A stretch of DNA of 64,000 nt, from assembly GCA_029718625.1 (NCBI GenBank), contig CM056376.1, positions 110,162,819 through 110,226,818 on the forward strand, read 5' to 3'. Made by a program: the position numbers and the translations under genes. The notes beneath the pieces are model-generated. The model saw only the letters and a list, made by a program, of their open reading frames with translations, was not told the DNA's origin and did not search any database. Below are positions 28,186 to 41,100 of this stretch, in pieces. The DNA comes from Synaphobranchus kaupii. Lineage: Eukaryota; Chordata; Actinopteri; Anguilliformes; Synaphobranchidae. Within the stretch, counting starts at the first letter, position 1. Every line of letters starts with the position of its first letter.

Positions 28186-29623
28186 ATGGCCGGTTTACCA
28201 CCCGGAGACCCGCAGTTGGTCTCCATGATCGTGAATCATTTAAAAACCCAAGGTCTTTTTGACCAGTTCAGAAGGGACTGCTTGGCAGACGTGGACACAA
28301 AGGTATGACTGCAGACCGCTGCTCCTGAAGTGAACACGCCCCCTTTCGCCTGTAATCTTTGTTTTAACGTGATCACTATTTTTTAAATGGACTATCACGT
28401 TGTTGTTTTTCTCCATTACATTTGCATGCAACGCAGACTGTGTTTAAATGACTCGTTTAAGATGAAAACGAAGGAAGTGGGGCGTACCATTAAGGTACCT
28501 AACCTGAATCGCTTCAGTATATATCCAGCTGTATAAATGGATAATATGTTGTGTTGTGATAAAAAAAGGTTGTGTAAGTCGCTCTGGATAAGAGCGTCTG
28601 CTAAATGTCTGTAATGTAAAGTGTGCTAAAAGTTGGTGTTGAGTCCGGACTCCGGAGCCGTTATGATGGCACTAAAGTTACCTAGATTATAGCCAGGGAT
28701 ATCTTGGGTGTGGGTAAAGCTAGTCTATCTGTTTTGGGAAGGCAGCTTTTTTTCCCCGCTATCACGGCGCTAGTTTGGAACCCTAGCAAAAAGATTGGTT
28801 GCAAACATGCTATTTGACAGCTATTTGTCACACTGCAACATAACTAACGCTGGAGAGATATCAAGGTTAAAAAGCAGATTACCGGTAATTTACTTTAGTT
28901 GTGCAAGCACGGTTGCCGTTAAACTGTTATCTTCGTAATGTCACCCTGAACACATATTTGTCACCCCCTTTTAGCCCGCCTATCTGAATTTAAGACAACG
29001 GGTGGACAATTTCGTGTCCAACCATCTCTCCAACCACACATGGAGTCCACATCTGAACAAGAACCAGCTACGGAACAACATCAGACAGCTGGTGCTACAG
29101 TATGTAAACACACACGTACACGACAACACTCTCATTGTGAATGGTTGTGGAAGTGAATATTGTCCAGCTAACCAAGAACCAAGATGTATCTCGTACATCT
29201 CCACCATAAGGGCCCAGTCCATTTGATCATATGAAAACATTTAAACAAAGAAAATCCATAAGAAATACACACATCTTCACCTGTCATACACTTGTGTAGA
29301 CTCCATGACTTTAGAAATCACACAGAAATTAGTCTTTCAGAGATCTTTGTGAATTTATTTTCTTTTTTTTTAAGTGCATTTATGATCGCGTGGCCGCTCA
29401 TTTGTTGGGTTCTCTGATTAACCTCACTTCAGGTCTGGGATGCTGGAGCAGGGAGTCGACAGGATAGTCGCACAGGTCGTAGACCCCAAGATCCACCACA
29501 CATTCAGACCACAGGTGGAGAGAGTGGTGCGAGAATTCCTGTCCCCCGGGACCATGAGTGAGCAGCCAGTGGCCTGTCCCATTCAGGTGGAGGAGAGACA
29601 AGACAACTACGTACCAGCACCGG
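28186..29623 (+). CDS. bod1l1: bod1l1 exons 1-3: Shg1/BOD1 N-terminal domain
   Basis: Exons 28186-28302, 28975-29099 and 29433-29623 encode residues 1-144. Motifs include [51 protein letters not shown], and then [20 protein letters not shown]. This is the domain shared by BOD1, BOD1L1 and yeast Shg1 of COMPASS (Pfam COMPASS-Shg1). In BOD1L1 it is taken to mediate SETD1A-complex association. The start ATG fits the family start ([12 protein letters not shown]). The phases are 0, 2 and 1. Confidence 0.93.
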
Positions 29624-32600
29624 GTAACAGTCATGTCCTTCAATACTTTATTAGCATTGTAGAGCGGGTGCCAGGTTAGCATGAGTCAGAGCTAGCTCGC
29701 AAATACATCTTATGAACTAAAAAATAATTTACTTATTTCTATTAAACCTTCCATGCTAGGACTCCATGTTTTTTTTAACACTATGTTGCTGTTTTGTACG
29801 TGATAAGCAAATGAAACAAAAGCCAAAGAGCATTTACTGACCAATGGGAGGACTTCTGCTCTCCAGGCCCATCGTCCACACCCGTCACCACGGCGACAAG
29901 CGACGCCATGTCCATCCTGGACACCATCACTTCCCTGAACCAGGAGGCGAGCACCTGGACCAGCGGGAGGGTCGGCCCAGCGTCGGGTGCCGACGGTGGG
30001 CCAGAGAGAGACCCGTCGCAGGACGAGGCCCCAGAGGAGATGGAAGTGGGGGAGCAGGACATGAGTCTGGTGGAGGAGGATGAGGATGAGGAGGAGGGGA
30101 AGGGGAACGGGGAGGAAGGTAGTGAGGAGAAGCCTGGGCCTGAGGCCCTGGTCCAGGACCAGGAGGCTGAGGTGGAGGACGCCACGGAGGTGAGCAACCT
30201 GGGGCTGGGAGAGGACGAGGAGGCCGGGGAGACTGCGGAAGAGACCAGGGAGGTGAAGGCTGAAGAGGGGAAGGAGAAGGACAAGGAGAAGGAGAAGGAC
30301 AAGGCCAACAGCAAACCTGCAGGCAAGCCCAGAGAAGACGGGGATCCCCTGAAATCCCCCAGCGAGAAGCACCACATGCGTCAGAAGGCCAGGGAGAGGC
30401 TAAAAGAAGGTAACACCAGTTTTCTGTGTTAAAAGAAATGTGACCATTGTTGTAAAAAATATTAAGGATACCAATAATTTATACTTGTGAACAACTCATT
30501 GTTAAAGTCACTGGTTTACATCTGAATCCAGAGCGATAGCATAAAGGGTAAAAGCACATTTAAAGGAGAACTGTAGTTCATTCATTCTTTTGTGTATATC
30601 ATAGTCGGGGTCAATTCCATTTCAGTCAGTTAGGTAAATTAACTGAAACTCAGTTAATTAATTGAAAGATTCTAATAAAATGGTGCAGGCATTTTTCAAT
30701 TCATGAACTGAATTTGAATTAATTCCCTGAATGTACTCAACTGAAGTGGAATTGGCCCCAACTCTGGTGACATATTGAAAACGGAAGGGGTTGGTTTTGC
30801 GTTTGTTGTGAACGCCGTTGCTGGATGTGCTGTAGTGTTGTATTTATTTAGTGTGTGCGTATGCTCTTCTGTTCTAGAATACTCCCTGGAGGACTCTGAT
30901 CTGGATGGCTTGAGTGACATCACGGTGAGCTCTGTCCACACCAGCGACCTATCCTCCTTCGAGGAGGAGAGCGACGAGGAGCCGCAGCTGTCCGACAGCA
31001 CGGAGGAGGGCGAGATCACTTCTGAGGGTGCGTCCGTGCTCTATCCTCACCTATACCTGCACACATACTGTTTACACTCACCTACACCTGCACACATACT
31101 GTTTACACTGAACTACACCTACACACATACCATTTACACTGACCTACACCTGCACACGTACTGTTTACACTGACCTACACCTACACACATACTGTTTACA
31201 CTGACCTACACCTACACATATACCATTTACACTGACCTACACCTGCACACATACTGTTTACACTGACCTACATCTGCACACATACTGTTTACACTCACCT
31301 ACACCTGCACACATACTGTTTACACTGAACTACACCTACACACATACCATTTACACTGACCTACACCTGCACACATACTGTTTACACTGACCTACATCTG
31401 CACACATACTGTTTACACTCACCTACACCTGCACGCATACTGTTTACACTCACCTACACCTACACACATACTGTTTACACTGACCTACACCTACACACAT
31501 ACCATTTACACTGACCTACACCTGCACACATACTGTTTACACTGACCTACACTTACACACATACTGTTTACACTCACCTACACACATACTGTTGTTTACA
31601 CTGACCTACACCTACACACATGCTGTTTACACGGACCTACACACATACTGTTTACACTGACCTACACCTGCACACATACTGTTTACACTGACCTACACCT
31701 GCACGCATACTGTTTACACTGACCTACACCTGCATGCATACTGTTTACACTGACCTACACCTACACACATACTATTTACCCTCATCTATACCTGTTGACA
31801 TACTCTTTACCCTCACCTACACTTGCTCACATACTGTTCACCCTCACCTACACCTTTTATGGTTGAATTATTAATAAGTATTTTTATTTGATTTATTATT
31901 CTGTGAATATGTACATATTCAAATGAGGGGTCAGTGGTGTGTTAAGCATTGTGTGTATGCGCTGTTATATACAAAATATTAGTAGAATGGAATATTGTGC
32001 ATATTACTTTACTGCTGTTTACCAGAGGGCCTTACAGTGAAAACACAAGTGTATGATGTGTTAATGGCGAGTGCTCTCATGTGGGCACAGTGGTTTTAAA
32101 GGATCAGTGACTGCTGTGATTAGTGTTTGTGAGTTTTGTGTGCATGCGTTATGGAAGGGAGATGACAGCAGGTCCTCTCACTGTGAGTGCAGTGTTATGG
32201 ATGGGAGATGACAGCAGGTCCTCTCACTGTGAGTGCAGTGTTATGGAAGGGAGACTGCAGCAGGTCCTCTCACTGTGAGTGCAGTGTTATGGAAGGGAGA
32301 TGGCAGCAGGTCCTCTCACGGTGAGGATTTGTTTGTGGTGTGTAGAGGAGAAGATGGAGAGCAAGCAACCGGCCGAAGACATGCCCAAAGAGGAGGAGCC
32401 TAAGGAGCGGAAACCACGCGGCGGGCGGCAGGCCTACGTCCACAAGCCCTTCCTCTACTCCCGTTACTATAGCGACTCTGACGACGAGGTCACAGTGGAG
32501 CAGAGGCGGCGCTCTGTGGTGAGTGACGGCGGCCGGCCAGACGAGCAGGGCCGGTGGCTCGGCAGTTACTATGGAAACCTCCTGAAATGGCGACGCTAGG

Positions 32601-33844
32601 CTGTGAGGGTCAACGTTGTCATCATCTACCGGTGGTGGTTGTTATTGTGGGAAAGGACGTGACTTGTGTGTGTGTGTGTATTTATATTTATCCTCAGGCT
32701 AAAGAAAAAGAGGAGAGGTTGCTGAAGAGGCAGCAGAACAGAGAGCGACTAGAGGAGAAACGCAGACAGAAGGCCACACAGCAGGAGGACGATGGTACAG
32801 TGTTACACATTACCGCATTACAAACAGACCTGCACAAGTTAGCATTACACTATAACTGTCTACAGCATTACACTAATTGCGCTACTTGCTACATCATTAC
32901 GCTCACCTGGTATAACCTGCTCTTGAGATTTTATCTCAATTATTATTCCTGGCTAAGTAAAGGAAACTGTTTTAAGAATTATGAAAACAATCATCTGCTT
33001 TATCTGAGTTCATCATCATTGACAGTGACTGCAATGTAAATGCAATTTTCAAAGGCCGCTAAAATGCCTGGAGCCCACCCAACCGATTTGCCAGTAATTG
33101 TGTGGTACCAGGTGCAGTCCTGTGTGCTCGTTAGGTACCAGGTGCAGTCCTGTGTGCTCATTGGGTACCAGGTGCAGTGCTGTGTGCTCGTTAGGTACCA
33201 GGTGCAGTGCTGTGTGCTCATTGGGTACCAGGTGCAGTGCTGTGTGCTCATTGGGTACCAGGTGCAGTCCTGTGTGCTCATTGGGTACCAGGTGCAGTGC
33301 TGTGTGGTCATTGGGTACCAGGTGCAGTGCTGTGTGCTCATTGGGTACCAGGTGCAGTGTTGTGTGCTCGTTAGGTACCAGGTGCAGTGCTGTGTGCTCG
33401 TTGGGTACCACGTGCAGTGCTGTGTGCTCATTGGGTACCAGGTGCAGTCCTGTGTTCTCGTTAGGTACCAGGTACAGTGCTGTGTGGTCATTGGGTACCA
33501 GGTGCAGTGCTGTGTGCTCGTTAGGTACCAGGTGCAGTGCTGTGTGCTCATTGGGTACCAGGTGCAGTCCTGTGTGCTCGTTAGGTACCAGGTACAGTGC
33601 TGTGTGCTCATTGGGTACCAGGTGCAGTGCTGTGTGCTCATTGGGTACCAGCTGCAGTGCTGTGTGTGTGAGACGCAGTGTGAAGGAGAAAGCCTGAGTG
33701 GAATTTGTCCTTGTAGATGAGGCCGGGTCTGAACCACCGTCCCCGAACCCGGAGCAGCAGGGACCCAGCGCCAAAGAGGCCCGCAAACAGCAGAAGGTTC
33801 TGGAAAAGAAGGTGGCCATCAGCCGGAAGAGGAAGAGGGATTCC

Positions 33845-33879
<35 letters not shown>

Positions 33880-36800
33880 TTCAGCAGAGAGAGAGGGAGA
33901 GTGTGAGAGGGTGCCTGTGCATTCAGCTGCATTCTACTTATCTTATATTTGACAAAATGTGTTTTTCAGGAAGGAGGATGAGGCTGGGAATAAGAAGGGC
34001 GATGTAGAGGAGGAGTTGAAGAAGTCTGACGTAAGCTGCTTTTCTGGCCAATCAGAGAGCGGAAATTTGCATGCTGCTTATTTATGAGTTGGTAATTTAA
34101 TTGGTTGGGCCACAGTCATGCAAAGTGGTTGTACACCAGTTCTATAACATGATGAAGTCTTTCAAAATGATACCAGACTCTTTTTTTTTATTATTCAATA
34201 AATTTTAATATTCAATAAAAAGTACATGTCTGTGCCAAGGTAAGTGCTGTCTGCTCTCAGATGATTTTGTGGACAGTCTTCATAATTCCATAAATCACAT
34301 TACCTCATATCTAGGATGACTTTGGTAAGCATTGCTCTCCCTTTGATATTTCTGGCTATTTACTGAAACAGTACAACAGCTATGCCTCACAGTTTGGATT
34401 TGAACCTTCAGGCTTTGGCTTGGAAGCTCAGCTCCTTAACCTTGACTTCCTGTTTATCTCTCAAGCAGGAAGTGGGAAGGGGCCGCCCCTCCAAGAGCCA
34501 GTCGGGCAAGGGCTCCAGGAAATTGTCAGAGTCGGAGGACGGCCGGAGGCGGAAGAGCAGCAGCGTATCTGAGGAGGGCCCAGCAGGGGGTGGCAGTGAA
34601 CAGCGGAGGGCAGTGGACAAGGGCAGAACGCACTCCTTCATCCTGGACCTGGAGCAGGGGTCAGAGGGCCTCCTCCGGCAGAGGCCCGGGGGAAAGTTCG
34701 ACAGGAACCCCAAACACCCCAAAGAGAGGGCCGAGAGGGACCGTAGCCTGTCGGACGAGCGCCCCAAGCACAAGCCCAAACCCGAGAAGAGAGGAGGAGG
34801 AGGTGAAGTCGAAGAGAGCCCGCAGAAAGACCTGGGTCATGTGACCAAGGTGCTGGCCGATGACAAAGCTGAGAAGAAGAGCAAGAGCAGAGGGGACAGG
34901 CGGAGCTCGACGTCTGCCAGAGAGGGCCGGACCTCTGTGTCAGAAGGTGGGGCGGTGGAGGAGGGCGGCGCTAAGAGGGCGAGGATCATTTCGGTTGATG
35001 GCGTCAAAGCAGACAAGGCCAAAACGGAAAAGGGTGCCCCGAAGAGCGATGGAAAACTGCTGCTGGTGCCACAAGAGCCCACTGGGTCCTCTGAAGACAA
35101 GTCGGACAAGGAGCCGGGGTCAGAGGTCGCGAAGAAAAAGGACAGGCTGCAAGATGTCCCCAAGCGCTCAAAGAGCCAATCAGAGACTAGCGATGCCGCC
35201 GGGCCCGACCGCCGGTCCAGGGCCGGCTCTGACTCGGACGTCGACCCGGGGTCAAAGGTCAAAACGGCGGCGGAAAAATCCAGGTCCAGGTCAAGGGAGG
35301 ATCCTAAAGATCAGGCCACGCCCAGAGGAGAAAGGAAGGGTTCTGCTCCAGAGAGCAAGGGCAAAGGGGCCAAGCCCTCTAAGGAGAGGAGGAGAGAGAG
35401 CACCTCCAAGGAGGAGAAGAGGAGAGAGGGAAGCCTGAAGGAGGAGGGGAAAGGCTCAGAGGAGAACGCAGCGGAGAAGGCCAGGAAGGGGGTGGAGAGA
35501 AAGGGTGCAGAGGCGGAGAAAAAGGCACTGGAGGAGGAGATGAGGCAGGGCTCCAAAGGAGACGAGCCGTCGCCCGGCTCCTCCCTGTCTCCGCCAATTC
35601 CTGACACCAGCATCCCCGCCCCTCTGCCGGACACCAGCGTCGGCTCCGATGCCCTGCCTCTGGCCCCGCCCACCACCCTTGCTGTCGGCCTATCAGATGA
35701 CACCTTCGATGGCTTGAGTGACATCACCCCCGAGCCGGAGGACGAGGGCGAGATGCAGATCGATGAGGACGCGGACACAGCGGAGAGCCCGAACGAAGGA
35801 CCCTCATTGGGTGGCGGGTTAGGAGGAAGTGATGTCACAGTGGGTCAGGCCCAGTTGGGATGGACACAGGAGGAACGTTTCGGTCTGGGACGCACGCCGT
35901 CCGAAATGTCGCTGCGCGAGGCGGCTCTCACTCTGCTGTCCATGGACCCCGACACCACCACCTCGTCCGGCATGATCACAGAGGCAACCTCGTCCGTGCC
36001 ACGGCAACCAGAGAGCCGCGGTGATGAGGCAAGAGGTTTGGACAGCCAACACACCCTCGCACAGACAGACCTGGTCTCCGACAGCCTGGCTGCCACAGAA
36101 GCCGGGGAAACGCAGGGATTTGTGGGAAAAGAAGCTCCCGTTCATGAGCAGGCTGGTAGTGCAGGTAATGTGGACCAAACCAGAGGCACACAGACAGCCT
36201 CGGGTTCTGAATGCAGATCAGTCTACTGTTGAGATGTCAAGCTTTAGAAATTTAAAGTCCCATATCAGAGCTTTGTTTTGTATCGCACCTATATTTGATG
36301 GAACATGTTTTAAAAAGCTATTTGAATGGTTTTCTCTGTTGTATAGCCAGAAGATACAATAGAGCATTCCTATGTTTAAAAAAATATTTTTTACATAAAT
36401 CGGTTATAATACTAACCTCTCGGCTCTCAGTTGTTTTACAACAAATTGCTGCGGAATGTATTCATAATTTTATCACACACACACACACACACCATAGATG
36501 CATGCGCACACACACTTAAACCCACACACACACACACACACACACACGTATACAAACTTAAACTCGCACGCATGCACACACACACAAACACACACGCACA
36601 CACGCACACACGCACACACACACACACACACACTCTGACTAACTAGCAGACCTGTGTTTTTTTCTTTTCCTTTTTTTCCGGAGCAGGAGTTTTGAACGTT
36701 GTTGTAAAGGAGGTCAGTGTGTCTGAAGTTTCGTCAGCGTCAGAGAGAAGGCCCTCACAGGTGAGGGTGGCTCCAGGTGTGCCTGCGTGTCTCAGGGTTC

Positions 36801-38138
36801 ATTGTGTACATTAACCACTGGCATCTCACATTCGAGAGGATGCTGTCTTCTTACTTTGAATTGGTTTTAAACGCACAGGTTTTTCAGAAACAGTTAGGTG
36901 AGTTAATTGTGGTGATGGCTGAACTTGCCAAAGTGTTAAAAAATGTTTTTTTGCACTTGAATATTAAGTCAAAGTTATGATTTTGTATTTCCTGTGGTCA
37001 CTTGGCTTAAGTAAATTTTTTGGATTCATGTGTGTATGAGTAAAGGCCATGTTCACTTCCATAAAACAGTCATGTGATTGCTATGTCCTCCGAGGGCTGT
37101 GTCCGAATCAGCACCCTTCCATATTATTGAGTATGCTTGTTGAGTACACTGGACAAGAAAGTAGTTAAGTAGGCAAAATCTTCTCTAAATTTAGTCTACT
37201 TAAATTCCCTGAATGATATACTTCTGGGGTTTTGCTGAGTATATTCGGGAGCATACTTTTCAAGAAGCTAACATTTTGGTCTAACAATGTGACACAGCTT
37301 TATTTGAAAAATGAGGCGCAGCTTTGCTGACATTTTCCTTCAACAACAATAAAAAGAACGTGTGACATGGGTGGGACGGTGGACGTCTCAAGGGTGGGAC
37401 GTCTTACGACACTTCCACAGTACAGTTCAAAAATAGTGCGGAGGATATTTTTTGCATACTGCAAGTTACATACTCAACTGTACACAGTAAACAGTACACA
37501 GTACAGTAGATCGGGCTCTGATTCGGACACAGCCCTGGCCTGAGGTTGACCTCTTACCTGCATGGTGTAGCACCTGCTGTCTCACGGTGATGACATCATC
37601 CCTTTCTGTCTGTGTTGCGGTACTAAAGGAGGCTGGAGCGGAATGTGCCGGTGGCGTGCTCGAACCCCGGTCTGAGGAGATGCCTGCTGCCACCGCAGAC
37701 GGTACTGCTGCCAGGGAGAAACCTTTCAGGAGATGCCATACTCATTTTATACTTTACATATTTATGCTGATTTTACAGCATAAATAAACCTGAGCCTTGA
37801 AAGCCAACAGCCAGCAGCTGAAAACGTCTCATTCTGTTTTTAGTGGAAGGAATCCACCACAGTGAAGTTTGAACACAGGGTAGTCAGTCTGTATGAGTGC
37901 TTTGTTTTTCTGAAGTGAAATGTAGCTGTGTGAATAAGCTCCAGTATCTTTGTTCCCCTCAGTCTCTACTCCTATAGAGAAGAGTGAGGAGCTACATACT
38001 GAGGGGACCCACCTTACATCTGCTGTAAGTATGGGACCCACCTGCATCAGCCCGCTTGGTATTATTGACTGTTATCTTTCAGTTTTTGATAATCTTAACT
38101 GTGTGTCTGTGCGCTTGTGTGTGCGCTTGTGTGTGCGC

Positions 38139-38180
<42 letters not shown>

Positions 38181-41100
38181 ATGCGTGCGTGCATGTGTGT
38201 ATCTGTGTGTGTTACCTCTACAGCAGATGAGAGCAGAAGCTAGTCCTGGCAGCCGTGGAGGGACAGGATGCTCTGAACAGACCCTCACTGTCCAGGCAGA
38301 CAGCAGTAAGCCTGAGTCATTCTGTTCTTCCCCTGTGCTGTGGCTACATCAGGGCTTAGACCCCATGTTCAGGCGTAAGGTTTGGTACATTGACTATTTT
38401 AAGGCATTTGGAAAAAAAGACGCAGATAAAACTTTGAATAAACAAAAGAAGTTGGATTGAAATGTGCAAGAACAAATCATTTGAGGATCGGGTAGAGATG
38501 AAGATTTTTATGGACTATAATTTAAATTTAACTTTGTCTATCTCTCTCTCTCTCTCAGGTGAGGAGGTGAAAGGGAAGATGGAGAGCCAGGTGGAGGTGC
38601 TGAGCAGTGCCATGGAAACGGCGGCCAACAGTGACAGCAGACCAGACGCAGAGGGTACAGTGTGTCCGTTTGTGAATTTTATGAGAATCCTCCTTTTTCA
38701 GTGCTGTACATATCCATAGAAATGGTCGTGAATTCAGCGACGTCAGTGATCCATTTTGTGACGCGCGCGTACGTCTTGAGGGCAGGGTTTTCGATGTATT
38801 GATTTACAGATAAGGACCTTTGGAGAAAGTCCTTGCAGTGTCCTCTGTCTTTGCATTAGAAATACTGTAGGCCCCATTGGTGTGGTCTTGCCATTCTGTG
38901 GGGGAAGCCATTAATCCCTGTCTGTGTGCCTGTCCAGGTGAGAGTCAGTCGGGTCTCGCAGGAAAAATAGAGGGAAGTGCAGAGGTAAGTCTGTTTTAGT
39001 CTCTGAATTACTACTGAGTTACTCACTATTCTCCTGTCATGGCCCTTTGTGCTCAATGAACAGAAGGTTCAGAGGTTTCTAACGTTCTCAACGTGCACAA
39101 GAGTAAAGGAACATCGTTGAGTGAAAAGCATTTTACACATTTAGTACAGTAAATATACTGTAAATATCAGCTCCATAAATATACGATGCGCTGCATTAGA
39201 TGGCTCAGGATAAACGATGACTGCGAACACGTATGCGTTACGGTGTTAAATAAAACCTGAATAGCTTTCCTGCATCGTATGACAGAAGGAAGGAGAAAAG
39301 ACGGAAGAGGTGGTCGCCGAGCGCAAAGGACGACGAGCTAAGACGGCCACCAAGGAGACCGGTCAGTCCTCTGTTACCACGGTGAAAATACACCGGAGCT
39401 GATGGTTCTAATATGAGGATTGTGGGACGGCTGTTATTGGGGCCCTTTATCTCTTTGTGACCATGTGACCATGTGTCTTTTATAGGTTATAATCAGAGCA
39501 CTGAAAGACCTCCTGCCTTTAAAATGTACTTTTCATTAAAAACGCTGTGCAGCCATGGTTTTCTGTGGTATTTGCTTTCTGGGTGTTTAATTTATGCAAA
39601 TATCTTTAATCTTTACGTCTCTTCTAGGTAAAGAGAAAAAAACAGAAGAGAAGGAAGAGTCCGAGGTTGTAAGCTTGTCATTACACTTTTTTTTTGTTGT
39701 AAAACTGTTAAAAAACGATGACATTGTTCCAGGTTACTTCATATAAACAAGAGAGTAGAATTGTATTTTTCTGCACATACTATAGTTTTGAGGTTTTGAG
39801 ACTGATGCAGTGTTTGTACCGCCAAAGTTTTTAATATATTGTTTAGTAGAAAATGACAATGAAGATTTGTATGTTACAAATAAAATTATGAATATGACTT
39901 TTCTTGGCTGTCACAAATATTTAAAGCTGTCCTAATGCCTTTATTTCATCTTTGTTTAATTTCAGAAACAGATAGTATGTGCTGTTGTTGATATATGATG
40001 AGGATGCTGATGGTGTATGTGTGCGTGCGTGCGTCTGTTTGTGTGTGTTTAATGCAGGGGGAGCAGTCTGATCTGGCTGGGGAGGTCAGGGAGACACGCA
40101 GAGGCCGACAGTCCAGACTCGTCAAACAAGCCAGTGAGTGTCTGTGTGTGCCTTCACATGTTTATACCTTTTATTTAAAAGTTATTTTCCAAATGTCAGT
40201 GCGTGACACATCTACAGCGTGCCTAACTGGGAGAGTGATTTGTTTTTATGAAGGACACACTGAATAGTGCTCATTGCAGAATGTGTCTCTCCTCAGGCAA
40301 GGGTTCGAAGAGCGACAGAGAGAGCCTGGAGCGGAGTCCAGAACATTCTGCAGACGTGAGTGACTATCGTAGGCTTCTATGGGCGCTGTAGAGGAGTGAC
40401 TACACTCTCAGCTGTAAGATCTGTGTTTATTAATAAAGTAATAAGTCCCCGCTGGCAGCTTTAAAACACAGGGTGACCCTGTGCAGTAGCCAAAACAAGA
40501 GAGTGATTGTATGTGAAAGACTGTATAAATAATACATTATTATTATTATTATGGGGGTGAAACAGCAGTATCAGTGGCTTGATCTTTATGTAAGAGATGG
40601 GGTAAGTGTGCTGTTTGGTGGACGGACTGTAGCAGGCCAGGGTAGCTTGTGGATGACCTGCCTCTCCCTCCTCCCCCGATGCTGTGTACAGGACAGAGAG
40701 ACGGAGGAGGTGAAGGAGACCAGGAGCCGGAGAGGCCGGGGCTCCCAGAGTGCCACTCCCCAGAGGGACACAAGTAGGGGCCCCACTACGTCATATATAC
40801 GTCCTCTGCCTGCTGTTAGAGGCCCGCCCACTGAAGATGTGCTTGCGTGTCTGTCTGTCTGTTTGTCTGTCTCCAGGCAAGACCAGGAAGGAGGAGACTG
40901 AGGAGTCTGCAGATCCAGGCATGGGTCACCGACCTGTGAGTGTGAGTAGAATAGGCTCCTATCAGCTACACCCCAAATTCTATCGGCTACACCCCAACAC
41001 TATCAGCTACACCCCAAACTCCTATGAGCTACAACCCAACACTATCAGCTACACACCAACACTATCGGCTACACACCAAACCCTATCGGCTACACCCAAC

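Noticed and set aside
29710..30377. Minus-strand frames of 198-221 codons, serine- or leucine-rich
   Set aside because: Shadow of glutamate-rich bod1l1 exon 4 on the other strand.
33000..33819. Open frames of 199-256 codons on both strands
   Set aside because: The 30-bp repeat keeps frames open in both directions. The longest one overlaps a real exon out of frame.
34311..34335. A 10-nt micro-exon (GATGACTTTG) between ctag and gtaagc before bod1l1 exon 10
   Set aside because: Exon 9 ends in phase 0 and exon 10 starts in phase 0. Ten extra bases would break the frame.
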